From Trichostrongylus colubriformis (lineage: Eukaryota; Nematoda; Chromadorea; Rhabditida; Trichostrongylidae): DNA of 64,000 nt. Below, in pieces: positions 12,724-24,672 of the stretch. The notes under the pieces are model-generated. The model was not told the DNA's origin and did no database searches. It saw nothing but the letters and a program-made list of their open reading frames with translations. Made by a program: the position numbers and the translations under genes. Location: the NCBI GenBank assembly GCA_963978905.1, contig OZ022259.1, forward strand, positions 47,014,727 through 47,078,726, given 5' to 3'. Numbering within the stretch: the stretch's first letter is position 1; each line of letters opens with the position of its first letter.

Positions 12724-14131
12724 TATCTGAATAATACTAGATTGTGTGACAATATTTCATGTGTGATCAGACAGAAACCGGTATCCAATGACCACTTTTG
12801 CTTCCGTACTCCGCGTGGTTTGATAGCCAGCAAAACTCTTACTGTACCGGATCAAGCTATATATTTGGGAACACTCGTCTTGAGGCCAATCAATTTTGAA
12901 TTTATCAACTTCACCTAGCCTGCGAAAAGTACCTCGACTTGACTAGTTATCCATCGCTCGGGGAATGTGTAGATGAATTCTTTGAAGGCATCGCGCATAG
13001 AAACTGCGTGACCTCGAATTCTTCAGAACGGTGCAATATGTTCCGCACTCCAACATAAATACAAAATACAATTCGAATAGAGTTCCCATCGAGGAACTTT
13101 CACATGGGACCTCTCAATGGGAAATATACACGATATGGTCTTATGTGCAAATTTACCTCAGCAAATTCGCTGATCATTTGTTCGGGCGAATTTTAACTTT
13201 TTATTGACGTCGATTCCTTTCACAAAAGGGTTTACTCTCGGTCGATTGGCTCAGCTCAAGTTCTGCCTGGCACTGCCCATTGGTCCATGGCCCACCTTCG
13301 AAGCATGGACTTCTAAAATTGTCTACTCAATTTTTCGCACATACACGCACATTGTGAGCGGTCTTCAGTGAGCACGTACAACGTATCAACGTGAGGAGAT
13401 ATTGTATCAAATCACGTGCACAACGTTTTTGTTACCTTTGTTATCTTCGATCTGATAACCTTTGACTAGTATTGTCGGTTATCTTCAATGTGCATCGCTC
13501 TTTGCTATATTCCTTTCTCTCTTGTGTTTTCCTTGTTTTTCTTTTGCTTTCCTCTTTTTGTATATAGTGCTCTGCTGCTTAAAAATGCTGCTTCAAAAGG
13601 TCAGCAAAAATGTTTTCAATCTCGCCATGCTTCTTGCACTCATCTGGCCTCCCATTCATTTATCTGTACCACTTTGCTTGTATCCAACATAATAGTTCCA
13701 CATGGAAGGTTGGAATACATGCGTGTCGGAATGCCGACCTCTTTCTGTAAGCCTCTTTGAGCGAGGCACCATGTCAAATGACTTAGATCTTGCCTAATTG
13801 ATTCATTTTCGCGCGAAGTTACAGATTGTGCTAGAGACAACTCAGCATAGCTCAGTCCAACTGAGAGCTGCCCACAGCTTTTCTTCAATATTCCATGAAC
13901 CAGTTTATCGTCAGCCCTGCTTTTGCATTGTGTATAATGCTTTGGTTTCATTTTCAAATGAAGGACTTGAATTAATGCGTACAAATGAGAGAATAATTAA
14001 ACAAATTCAAATTTTGGAGCATTTTTCAAACGCAAGTGTGATTTTGAGTCATTATTTCCTCTCTGTCTGCAAAAACTTCTCCACTTATTTATCTCGTTCG
14101 AACTATGACCAGGTGTACTAATAAAATAATA
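12724..14131. other. Intergenic spacer between the foldback cluster and the pogo element
   Basis: No gene is supported. Pyrimidine-rich tracts at 13500-13600 create long hydrophobic-looking frames that are composition effects. The minus-strand frame at 13640-13984 is listed separately with low confidence. Confidence 0.45.
13640..13984 (-). CDS. Unrecognised 114-codon open frame
   Basis: An open frame of 114 codons with some coding-like stretches (for example ESIRQDLSHLTWCLAQ), but no start context, family resemblance or adjoining splice-compatible exons. The complementary strand is also open over part of it. Most likely chance or an old remnant. Confidence 0.12.
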   Translation of the reverse strand: MYALIQVLHLKMKPKHYTQCKSRADDKLVHGILKKSCGQLSVGLSYAELSLAQSVTSRENESIRQDLSHLTWCLAQRGLQKEVGIPTRMYSNLPCGTIMLDTSKVVQINEWEAR

Positions 14132-15063
14132 CCCTAAATTCCCATAGACAAGAGCGGTTTGTGCTGGGAAATGAAAATTGACGTTTGTATACGTTTTTTT
14201 GGCGTTGTATGCTCATGATTATCGCAATAATAGCCTACAACTATACCTTTATTCTTACTGTTTTCTATACTTTTCCTACCCTGTATCACCTGCTATTTTT
14301 TTAGATGAAACGTCGTAAATCGTATACAGCAGCTTTCAAGCTAGACGTCAATTATCGTGATTTGCATGGAACCTTGGCAGCGGTTAGCCATTTTGAAGTC
14401 GCTGAAGCAATGATAAGAAGGTGGGTTGTTGATCGACAAAATCTTCAAGAGATGCCAGCAACGAAGAGAGCCTGACGATACAAAAAACCAAGCGTTGAAG
14501 AAGTTGAAGATTCCATCTACAACCCTGATCGACAATTCCGACCCTGATCGCTCTTTGCTGATATTTAATTCTGCTCGTTGCCACGTAACTGATGAAGTGA
14601 AACAATTTTGTCAACAACATAGCAAAATTGCCGTAGCAAAATTGACTAAAATATTGCAACCCTTAGACGTCGGCATCAACAAACCGTTTAAAGACAACTT
14701 GAAATGATGGCTGGGAAAAATGGACGAGAGATGAAGCAAAAGCAACTAATATAAAAAGTGGAATAAGGAGAAGGATGAGCTGCGAAGAAGCTGCATTTTT
14801 AGTTAGCGAAAATTTCCAATCCATTTCATCTGATGTTATTCAACATAGCTTTGAAAAAGCATTGTGTGATTTGGAAAATCTCAAAAACGATTTTGCCATG
14901 ATGAATATAAACGATGGTGACGAAGTAGAAATTGGAAAAGTTTAGTGTTATGTTTATGTTGGAGTCCTTGTTGTTTAATACAAATAAAATCTTAGAAATA
15001 TTTTTTGAAAAATTCATTTTTTTACCGGTAAAGCAAACCGCCCTCATCTATGGGATTTTAGGG
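14132..15063 (+). mobile_element. Decayed pogo/Tigger-type DNA transposon, 932 bp, TA target duplication
   Basis: Terminal inverted repeats are CCCTAAATTCCCATAGACAA at the left and TCATCTATGGGATTTTAGGG at the right. TA flanks both ends (14130-14131 and 15064-15065). The interior carries fragments of a pogo-type transposase on the plus strand, with large internal deletion. The TIR and TA duplication fit the Tc1/mariner-pogo group. Confidence 0.85.
14305..14945 (+). pseudogene. Pogo-type transposase remnant
   Basis: Three pieces are visible. The first (14305-14475) begins MKRRKSYTAAFKLDV and has AAVSHFEVAEAMIRRW, the N-terminal HTH seen in pogo/Tigger and CENP-B-like proteins, ending QEMPATKRA and a stop. 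The second (about 14519-14704) holds LLIFNSARCH and LQPLDVGINKPF, parts of the DDE catalytic domain. The expected Asp before SARCH is Asn here. The third (14776-14945) is the C-terminal SCEEAAFLVSENF region, ending in an acidic tail and a stop. The region with the first catalytic Asp and much of the DNA-binding part is absent, so it cannot be active. Confidence 0.8.
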
Positions 15064-15560
15064 TAATAAAAAATAAAAAAAATAAAAATACTCAAAGTAG
15101 TATGTTCGAAAATTAGCCAAATTTATACAAAGTGCTCATATAGGATTCAACATGTTTTTACCTAGAATATCTAGGACACTCCTTGGCTCTTTACACATTC
15201 ACTTCTTTACGAAATATTTGGTGCTTTGTGACCTTAAAAAATTTCACCTAATTTATCACACAATGTAATAAAAACAACATGACGTTGAAAGCAGCCGATA
15301 ACGTGCGAATAGCCTAGCTGCACGACTGTATGCCAGGTTAAACTTTCAAAGCAAGTGCATGGATCTACGATCAATACAATGTATGTTTGTGCAGACATCT
15401 CAGATCATTTGTAATCAGACATAGTAGATAGATTAAAAAAGTGAAAACCATCAAAACTTGATAAGAAATTGCTATGTTTATAGGGTCAGAGAAAGGATCA
15501 GTCGACAGATGCTGCATGTACATCCACATGACTTTGTAGGCCAGAGGTCGCATTGGCTTC

Positions 15561-15657
15561 TAAGGCCGCTTCCATACTTTGCGCACCGACGCCGTCACGC
15601 GCGTGACGCAGGCACGTGCGTGACGGCGTCGGTGCGCAAAGTATGGAAGCGGCCTAA
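15561..15657. mobile_element. Foldback MITE, member D, 97 bp compact copy
   Basis: It starts TAAGGCCGCTTCCATACTTT and ends AAGTATGGAAGCGGCCTAA, with GCACCGACGCCGTCACGCGC on the left arm and the inverse on the right. It is essentially member C without the central module. Confidence 0.85.
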
Positions 15658-16923
15658 ACTGCATGACTGCACTAATGTGCGCTGATAGGAAACATGAACA
15701 TCTCTACTCTACTTTTTTGAGCTCTTTTCACAGTTCCTTATCGTCACACGCCCTGGTCGGATTTTAATAACCCAATATTCAATACTCAAATGAATTAGTG
15801 ATGAGAATGACTGGGTGATAAGAGGGACCTGCACAAAATGAGTCCGGCAGCTTTCTGATCCAAATGTATATTCCAGCAGTACCTCTATTAAAAAAAGCCA
15901 GGCCAACGAATACCATTGGACCAATATACAAACCATACAGTCAAATATCGGGTAAGTCCAAGGGTGCTTTCAATCGAGCGGATCCATGAGGGATTTCCAC
16001 TAGTCACCACATGTTGCCCAATGTTACCGGAGGCGTCGAGATTAATAGAAGTTCAAGTGATGAATGGATGTGTGGCGATTAACCATGAAGGATTTTCACG
16101 GCTTAGCCACCCTTGAGCCGTTTTATACAGATATCTCTCGCATTTTCTCGGGCTTATGAAACTTCACAGGGGTAGTGGGTCGAAGGAAGCCCTTCGCGAA
16201 AAGCACTTTTCTTGGCTGAAAGGAACTTCTACTCCGAAGTTTCTTCCAAATCACCTTTAACGGTAGCCATACGCTATTGCCAACCACCATCCAATAAGGA
16301 GCAATTCAGCCAGCCAGCTATTGATCCACCTTTTGAGCAAGCGAAATCCTTGATATGCTGCCACTCAACATGCATAAAATCGGCTAAGGGTAGCTCTGAT
16401 CCTCATGGCAAACATGCTAACATTCCACTGAAGCATAAGAGAATACTCCATGGAACCCTTGTCCTCTTATTACCTAATTCATTTTCCGTCAACAGAATAT
16501 GCAGTCTAATCGACTTTATTTCTTTCCGCCTATTTCACTTTTGTTTTTTAAATAACCATTGTTCACCGCGATTAGGTCAACACTTAGTCAGGATGGAATA
16601 AAAACGAAATTTGTTGAAGCACTGCAACGCACTAGCAGTCCGTATGCATGATTGCTCGTCAAATAGTAAAATAGGGTCAGAAGCCCGGCGTGTAGAATTT
16701 CAAGTCCAAAGAGGAAAGCATAAAAGGAGAGAAAGGGGAATGTGTGTGAGAAAAGGAATAGCCTCACGTGACGACTTTGGAAGCTATTGTTACCATTCAA
16801 TACATTAAGTTATTTCGTTCTCTTCATAAGTGTCAAGGTGAATCGAACTGACTTCTTGGGGCTTCAGAACTTACAAAAACGACGGCCATGGTCCGGACAT
16901 GCAAGAATTTCAGAGTACAAGTG

Positions 16924-17260
16924 TAAGGCTGTCTTCAAAGTTTTGGAACTTGCGGAATTGTAGAATTGCGGTATTTGCGGAAAGGCATTAGATAGGTATC
17001 GAGCGGAATTGTGGAAAGAAGAATAGATACGTATCGATCGGGAGAAGTGCGGAATTGTGGAAATGCAGAATCGCGGATCTCGTCTCTTCGTAGCATGGCA
17101 ATCGATACGTATCTAATGCTTTTCCGCAAATTCCACAATTCTGCATTTCCACAATTCCGCAATTTCCGCAATTCTCCCACTCGATACGTATCTTTAAGGT
17201 TTTCCGCAATTACCGCAATTCTGCAATTCCGCAAATTCCAGAACTGTGAACACAGCCTAA
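16924..17260. mobile_element. Foldback element with TTGCGGAATT repeats and GATACGTATC motifs
   Basis: It begins TAAGGCTGTCTTCAAAGTTT and ends AACTGTGAACACAGCCTAA, imperfect inverted ends. The arms are made of repeated GCGGAATTGTGG / CCACAATTCCGC units and contain ATACGTATCGATCGGGAG and its inverse. Open frames on both strands here reflect the repeats. Confidence 0.8.
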
Positions 17261-19160
17261 TCCGTTTCTTCCACTACTATCAATACAACCAAATGCAACT
17301 GTTTGGTTTGCCATCTCAATCAATCAAAATCAAGTCATACATTGATTCAAAAGTTTTCATACTTAATACTAACTCCTCTGCCCGACCTCTCTGAGAAATA
17401 ACGATTTCATCCGCAACCTGCCCCCTGTTTCCAAGACGCGCAATTAGAGTTGCGGTGCTAGCATTCATCAGACTTCGCATGGCTTTATGTGACCATCTCA
17501 GTTCAAGTTTATTGAAAACCGTGGGTACGCTCTTCGTTCTGACCCCTCCCGAATCCCATGCCAGCTAGATGAATTGCTTCCACTAAGATTTAGATAACCA
17601 GTTGGCTGGTGACATTATCAAAATCATTTCAGTCGCTATTTGATGTTTTGATACTGATCTGTCAGTTTTATATTGCCAAAAAAGCCTAGTTCTAGACTAA
17701 ATTATGTGCTAGATGAAGCATAGTTCGTCAATGCCGAAACTTAAACTCTTCCAAGGCCTAAGTGAATCTTACATCCCTTTAGGCGCACGAATCTTCAGAT
17801 CACCCCTCCAGCTTTACTGCTTGCTGATTATGCTAGTGCTTTCATTAGACGCTTTGGCCATATCCTCATTATGCCCAAACGATTACTTCCATATCAAAAT
17901 AGACTTTGATAGCACATATAATCCCAGCTCTCAAAGTAGTTTTTTTTTTCAGAATGCATCATGCAACGTTGAAACTCATGTGGGAACACTGGCATACCTC
18001 CTCCAAACGAGAGCGAAATCTCCTTCATTTTATCTTTACTGTGTACAAGAGAATAACGCAGATAAGTAGAGATTCTCGAGTTAACTCCACACATATTTAA
18101 TTTTTAAGTACCTATACGATATTGTTCAGTGCCTCAATAAGCAATCACACTCGCCATTGAACAATACAAGGTACTAGTAAATAGCATTTATTAACATAGC
18201 AAATACGATCTGATATATGTATATACTATTGACTTTCTATACAGTTATCAACATGAACACGTACTGTAGGTAAATACATGAGAAATACGAGAGAACAACA
18301 ACAAATAGCAATTGAGATTAAGGTTCCTTCCACACTTCGACTTCCATTTCTTATACAGTATGCGAAATAGGCATCGCTTGTGCGACTGAATAATCAATAT
18401 TCACTTCTAACTTCACGCATAAATGGATTGGACAGAAATGTGAAAGCTGCCTGACATCTCCTCAGAATTCAACCTAGAGTCGAGAAGATACAAAATATCA
18501 CCAAACATCTTCATGATTCAGAGAGCTTTCTTAAGAAATAAACTGGAACCGGTATTACCCGTATTAAAGCGATTATAAGATGAGAAACGAGCGAAAACTT
18601 CGACCTTGGGATCTAATATCAATCACAGTCGGATACCATGCAGAACCAAACGTCTAAAGAAGGTCGAAGACACAGAGACCGACTAGTGAGAGCTTTCAGC
18701 GGTTCAAAAGGACCATTATTAGTATAACTAAAGTGAGCCACAACGATGTCTCAGTGGTTTTATGACGACAACTAACAAGAAGAGAAAGTCATGGTTATTT
18801 AACAAAGTAATCAATACTCTATCACTGACTGGTTATACTGTTTCAAGTGTGCTGCATTGCGTTCAGGCTCTCGCGTCTGCGACTGAAAATCGCTACACAG
18901 CTGACCAAATATACGCATAAAAAGATTAGATTCGCGCTAAATCGGCTTTCTAATGACAGAACCGACCTACTCGCCCATTACTTTGTGAACATCTTATCAC
19001 ATCTAGAACAGCTGAGCGGTGGACGCTTCTTGATGATCAGCTGTCGCGAAGGCAATCGATAGATATGCCGCGACATGACGCACGACCGCAACGTTAGTCG
19101 GCAGCGTTGCGATGAGCCATTAGGTATTGCGAGCATTGCATACACAAATTCCACTAGCAT
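17261..19160. other. Region downstream of the PCGF stop codon; 3' UTR end not located
   Basis: The PCGF coding region ends at 19161. On the minus strand the first clear AATAAA lies near 18192-18187, about 970 bp downstream, so the 3' UTR end is uncertain. Otherwise only the weak frame at 17713-18069 is present. Confidence 0.35.
17713..18069 (+). CDS. Possible small membrane or secreted protein, unrecognised
   Basis: A 118-codon frame starts at ATG and has one hydrophobic segment (YCLLIMLVLSLDALAIS, residues about 35-51) and four Cys in the last 70 residues. It runs through a T10 tract and has no clear splice partners, upstream signal or family resemblance. It is the longest stand-alone ATG frame in the first 19 kb that does not overlap a repeat. 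Probably chance. Confidence 0.18.
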   Translation: MKHSSSMPKLKLFQGLSESYIPLGARIFRSPLQLYCLLIMLVLSLDALAISSLCPNDYFHIKIDFDSTYNPSSQSSFFFQNASCNVETHVGTLAYLLQTRAKSPSFYLYCVQENNADK

Positions 19161-22100
19161 TCATGTGGAAAGCGACTTTGAGTTGGGAAAACGTAAATCA
19201 ACAGCAGCTTCCTTCTTGATTTTCCCGTTAAGTGGCGATGACCTCGCATCCATTGGCGAGCCGCCACTGGCGACATCTCCTGTGCCTGCTCCAGGCGGCG
19301 CCACGGTATTCTTCGTCACATCTGCACGACCACTCGACAAAACCGCTTGTAATGTACGCCCAAGTGACTGTTTATTCAGCGTCGCCATACGTCGAAAATC
19401 CATCGGTGCCGTCACCGTAGATGCGTTGGGAAGCGCGGGAGCTGGTGATGCATGATCGGAAGACTAAAGCACAGTTATTAATACTCTAGAATCAGCTTAA
19501 GATTCAATTTTATCAATTTTAAGAAGATATCCAAAGCGATTCCGACGCGTCTGCGCGTGCAGGTTTATTATACTCTAAAATCAGCTTAAGATTTGATTTT
19601 AAGGAGATGTTCAGAGCGATTTCGACGCGTCTGCGTCCGTGCAGGAAGTATTTACATTCAACAACAACTACCACTAAACCCCAATGCTTTCACCTACAGG
19701 ATATAATATCGCAATATTATAGACTAATAGCTGTAGTTACACACTTTTTAATCTATTCAGGAGCAATACCACCAGAATGAACAAAAAAGTTTTCAAGCAA
19801 AAGCCCATGAAGCACAGCTGACAGCAATTGTTGCAGCGGTGCACGAATATTGCTGAAAGGATCACCACGTCAGTTACCAGAAATAATGTTATTTACGAAT
19901 TCATAATCAATCAGCTGATCTACCTAACACAGTATAACAGAATCATGTGCTGGGACCCCATAGAAATACCCTAAGAAAAACCAACTCTCCATCAATCCTT
20001 ATCCAGTTAAGATGAACCCTCACTGGGATTTTCTCACCGAACTCCCAATAAGATTTCCCTCAAAAATACTCTAGAGTAGTTCGAGACAAAGGAAAAAGTT
20101 GAAATTGGAAGATGCAAATTGAAATGCAAACGAAAAGTATTTAGCTCACCGTAAGAGAGCCAGTACTCAATCGGGCAGCAGCAGCGAGTTCCATCCTCGG
20201 ATCAAAATTCGTTGAAGTCATTGGTAATGGTGCCTCCTCCAGTTTCCGAGGAAGAACCGGCATCGATCGAACATCAGCGCCCAGTAGTGGTAGGGCAGTC
20301 TGTCCAGATCGCAACTGTTCAGCAGGTATAGTCGGTAAGGTCGGTGCAGTGTTCGTCTTCACCTTGGACACACCATTGTTAAGAAGGCCATTTTGTTGCG
20401 ACGAATTGGCCCTTGATGATGGCTTCTTGTCTGCAAGCTGTTGCGTAGGATGACTTGCCATCGATTCAAGTCGTGGTGGAGCTTCTGATCCTTTGGCAGT
20501 ACCGTTCATAAGGGGAGGATGAGACGGCACTGGTTGATCGAGAGCAGAAGATATCGCCTTAGGTAGAGCTCGTGAATCCATCGACATCGACGGATTTTCT
20601 GGAAGAGGAGGCGGTTTTGGTTTCGTCCTCTTTTCCGCCTTAGACATCTTGGAAGCGCCTTCATGAGGTACGTATCCTGACTGTGATGGTTGTATATCCA
20701 GGCTTTTCTGTAGAGGTGAAGGTGGTTGCTGCGATGATGCAAGTGGTTGCTGAGATGATGGAGGTGGCTGCGGCGATGGTAGGTGCGGAGGGTGTGATGG
20801 GGGAGGTTGTTGCTGTGATGTCGGAGGTGACTGCTGCGATGGAAGAAGTGACTGCTGGGATGGTGGAAGTGGTACAACTTGATGGTTGGGCTCCAATCGC
20901 GGCAACATCGGTGGCGGGATCTGAGGAATATTTGGAACCTTCTGGATACTGGTGAACGATGAAGACGAAGGTTCCATACTCAGCGGAGGGACGACAGTGG
21001 CTACTGGATCCTCTCGCTGCAGCTGAGGAGGCTGGTCAACATTGATATCATTTATACCCACAGGTGCGCACTGTTTCGACGGCGTACCATCCACGGGATT
21101 TGAACTCTGCAAAGAAAAGAATCAAATATGGAAAGAAAATCCAATTATCATGTAAATCCATATCAAACAATGTTTGTACCACTTCCTTTGAAAAACTGAC
21201 ATCCGAGAAATGCTATTCGGCTAGCACAACTTTTGTCTACATGTTAGCGAGGGCAAAGCTATGCAGTCGAAAGGCCAAATCGCACTTTTCATCCTCGATT
21301 CTCGAACGCCAAGAGATGAGCGTAGAGCACAAAATATCGATGATACCCTTAGGAATGGTCAGTTTCGGTTACCGACCAGCGACTCTACTTCAGTTAGGCT
21401 CGAGATAAACAGCAGTAGGTGCTATACATAGTAATGACCGGGCATCTTATCAAAATTTGCACATCTAAGCATCTTGGAAAGATCTTTGAGGGGTCAATCT
21501 GCACACTCAAACGTATATTCTTGAATAAGCTTCAGTGAAAGAAGGAAGGGGTTCCTTTCCTCTTCAAGGCTTGGGTAAAAACAATGTCCATAGTGGATGC
21601 CCCCCCCCCCCTTGCGATAGCACTCAGCAGTGATTCGAAGCACAGTGGTACCACAATGATATGTAACAAGGTAATACAGCAATAACCGAAAGGATGAGCA
21701 TATTTTTTCCAAAAGTATCTATCCCAAGAAAGCCTGCGAGCGAGGAAGCGCTGAAGATTTCAAGGAGAATCATGGAGCATGCAATTTGCGAACAGAACGT
21801 TATCCAAAATAATTCGCGATTATCACGGGTAATGTAGATTTTGAATGGATTTCTTTCATAAAGATTTTGAAATCGTCTCACAACATCGAAACGGCATAGC
21901 ATTGGAAAAGAATTAAGGAAGTACGAAGGCAAACATACCTGTGGTTGCTGGGCATACGGCATCGAAATTTGCACATTCGGAGGTGAACGATGAATAAACG
22001 GTGGCTGTGCGATGAACATCGGTCGAATCAGCGGGCCAACGAGCATATTCGGTGCCAATGGTGTCGGATGAGCAACGGTTGTCGGCGATTTCTCAGTAGG

Positions 22101-24672
22101 ACTTTTCTTCGGATCGCTCAACTTTCTACGTTTACGCGGCGCGTACTGTGGAGTTATAATGGGAGCCGAGTGACCATAGATATCCGTTGAAAGACTGACA
22201 GTCAACGCTGGAACCACTGGAGAAACGAGCTGAACAGGTTGTAATTGACCGGGTGGTTGGATCGTAGACGGAGGCTCTTGATGAACGGGGGCCTCCGGCA
22301 TTAGACAAGGCATTGCTTCCGCATCCAGAACTGGTGGTGCATCGTCGTTCACGGTCGGAATTAAGGTGAAGAACAGTCGAAAAGGTCTCGTTCGATCGAA
22401 GCCGCCGTCTAACACTAACGTGCGAAGGGTGACATCATCAGGAATGTCCTGAACAACCAAATGGAGGAAGAGTAAATCAAGGAGTCAAAGAATAACTGTT
22501 ACCTGGAAGTCCCTATCAGAAATGAAATGAACGCTGAACTGATCAGTGAGGAATAGTTTTGTTTCAAGTAGGCGGCGCACTACACGGATCGGCACCTTCG
22601 CAGCGCATCGGAAAAAACGTCGGAATGACTGCTGAACTTCACGATGTTCGCGCATCTGCAATAAAGGAACCGAAAAACAATGGGTTATATCGATTCGAAC
22701 AACTACACACTTTCAGGGAATCAATCAAAACCATTACAACAGTGGAACATTAACGTTCCCTGTTTCTCTTTGAGAAACCTCTTACAGTTTCCAAGGAATT
22801 ATAGGAAATTACCAAAGCTTTTTAAGAAAGTTGGGGAAAACCAAACAGGAAGTATGAGCCTACTATGATGGCAGGCTGAAATGGTCACTCTCACCCAGCA
22901 AGTACTATAAACCTTCACCCAACCATTCTGCCCTTAGTCTAGGTCTTTTCTGTGAGCTTTTGGGTTCAGCGATTGAGAAGCATTTGCTTTATTACGCTTT
23001 CAAAAATTCCGTGCTTATAAGTAATTAATTTTGGATAAAAAAAATCTTAAACGGTATCCTCCTTAATCAGCGTTCTAGTAAAACCGCAGAGCGCCCTCAA
23101 ACTTACAGCAACCAGGTTATCCCAGGTAAATCCCACAAATCAGCAATGGACGAAAACCCTGATATGTGGCAGAGCTTGGAAATTCATAAACCGCTTTCTA
23201 CTGCTCGCTCAGACATCACATGTTTGTCACATAGATTATATCTTACTGTATGAAGACAAATCGTACCTTTTTCATCTTTTTCAATGGAGGCTCGGCTTTA
23301 AAAGACGATGAGGACGGGTTTGTGGGAGTAGCTTCCTGAAGACTTGAGAAAGTTATGGAAAAGTATGATAAAGAAAAAACAAGGATGCGGATGATCTGAC
23401 AAACCTCATCAGGCTTTGTCACAGCTGGCGCAGGTACAAACTCTAGACAAATGGACAGAAGCTCGTCAGGATCGCATATTTCACAGCTTGCTTGAGCCAA
23501 TTCCCTAAAATAACTCTATTGAAAGGGAATACATCGCAAAGCAAAACCACAACTTGTCAATCAGCACTAGTTAGATTTTATTTGCAAACAAATTTGCGCC
23601 ACGAAACCTGTAGAAGAGTGTCCCATGAAACAAAACAACTGTATGACTGAATCTGGACGATTTCAGAAAGCCATTATGTAATATCTGGCATAATACAGCT
23701 CCACAATTGTGTGAATGTGTGTGAATATGTGAATGTTACAATGTTACAAGCACACACAGATTGTTGCAATCAATAATAATTCGATCGATGCTCCCACAAG
23801 CGAAAGCAAAAGATACCCAAAAATCGGGAGGAACCGTCTTAGAGGAAACTTACAGCCAAGCAACAATAATCTAATAAAAAGAAAAATAATCAAATTCGGT
23901 AGTTCAAAGATGCCACAAACCTTTGAATTTTTCTATTACTGGCATCTACATTGCCTCTGTTTCCCTTCTCTGCGCTTTCAAAGAACATTTGGGGCATAAA
24001 CTTGTAAACAAGCATTTGTAAAGTAGAATCGCGGCGATATCCATTCTAAAATTAAGAACACAGTGAACAACATGAGTAGCATGAAGAGCAAAAAGAAGTA
24101 TTTGAAATGAACAACGTTAAAACAAAAAATAGCAGAAGTGAAATCAGCAGCCACGAATACTCACCTTGTCCACATTTTTCTTGCATCCCTTTGTTGGACA
24201 AATGCCCGACACAGAGAGATTCTTCAAGAGACATTCTTCGCAGACTGGAAACAAACAATTATCAAAGATGATCTGAGACTGATGCATTCACTTTGCTACC
24301 TACAATTACTACGTGTGCTTGAGATCCGTGATAATTAACAATTTGATCAGATTTCAGCTGATCCTGATTAAGGATAATGGGAGGTGGACTCCACGTTTAC
24401 TCTGTTTCATCAGTCCTTTGACAATACAGCGCTAGGATATGATGAATGGGAAAAGCCGTGAGGCATGAAATCTACAGAATCAGTTTTCTGTAATCTCACA
24501 CGATGTTCTATGCACTTGGCTGAAATGAAGCGATGGATGTCTTATTTGAATATCCTAAAAATAGGGGTGTATTTAAAAATCACTCACAGCTATGCATACA
24601 TCCAGCCACAGTGACGGCATTGACGAGGAATTCATTGCATAAACCACATTTGAGGTTCGGTGACGCGCTCAT
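19161..24672 (-). CDS. mig-32: PCGF-type (Psc/Bmi1/MIG-32-like) RING-RAWUL Polycomb protein, nine exons
   Basis: My exon model, high to low coordinate: 24672-24588, 24244-24165, 24045-23921, 23504-23405, 23335-23267, 22655-22503, 22448-21939, 21106-20150, 19463-19161. All junctions are GT-AG, the phases agree throughout, and the frame stays open for 793 aa. Residues 9-49 form a RING (C9, C12, C25, H27, C30, C33, C44, C49). It is followed by RRDSTLQMLVYKFMPQMFF, which matches the conserved post-RING DKTLQDIVYKLVPGLF block of PCGF proteins. Residues 164-235 resemble a RAWUL domain, beginning RRFFRCAAKVPIRVVRRLLE. PRKRRK at 308-313 is a likely nuclear signal. The tail of about 480 aa is rich in Pro, Ser and Gln and has no recognised domain; it is much longer than the tails of vertebrate PCGFs. 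PCGF proteins dimerise with a RING1-type ligase to ubiquitylate H2A. C44-x4-C49 departs from the usual C-x2-C. The start fits the family, with few residues before the RING. If the last splice is not used, a TAA at 20143-20141 ends the protein after exon 8. The family call is strong; the mig-32 orthology is inferred. Confidence 0.88.
19464..20149 (-). other. Intron 8 of the PCGF gene with an internal tandem duplication
   Basis: This intron separates the Pro-rich exon 8 (donor GTGAGC) from the last exon (acceptor TGCTTTAG). Both flanking frames are phase 0. The stretch has no open reading frame of note and carries the two imperfect 80-90 bp direct repeats listed separately. Confidence 0.6.
19478..19648. 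repeat. Imperfect tandem direct repeat of about 85 bp, two copies
   Basis: Copy 1 (about 19478-19560) and copy 2 (about 19567-19648) share the blocks ATCAGCTTAAGATT, GCGATT and CGACGCGTCTGCG in the same order. The copies differ by small indels. The repeat lies inside the last intron of the PCGF gene. Confidence 0.7.
24588..24672 (-). CDS. mig-32: PCGF gene exon 1 (start codon and first half of RING)
   Basis: ATG at 24672-24670 opens a 28-residue segment ending CMHS, then one base carried into the next exon across a GTGAGT donor. It holds RING ligands C9, C12, C25 and H27. The next exon (24244-24165, acceptor TTTCCAG) supplies FCEEC and the remaining ligands. The intron therefore splits the RING between ligand H27 and C30. 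Confidence 0.85.

Noticed and set aside
11989..12833. Several overlapping open frames of 70-100 codons
   Set aside because: They run through inverted repeats and GACGC-ACGCGCGT units of foldback elements and are mirrored on the other strand.
16935..17394. Open frames of 73-127 codons on both strands
   Set aside because: They consist of translated TTGCGGAATT and GATACGTATC repeats of a foldback element.
20506..20955. Frames inside PCGF exon 8 on both strands (His-rich and Met/Val/Ala-rich)
   Set aside because: They are alternative readings of the Pro/Ser/Gln-rich coding sequence, whose own frame is supported by splice phases.
21624..21938. Extension of PCGF exon 7 past 21939 as coding (the open frame runs to 21624)
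   Set aside because: A GTATGT donor at 21938 and the in-phase acceptor at 21107 explain the exon. The extension is hydrophobic with intron-like composition.
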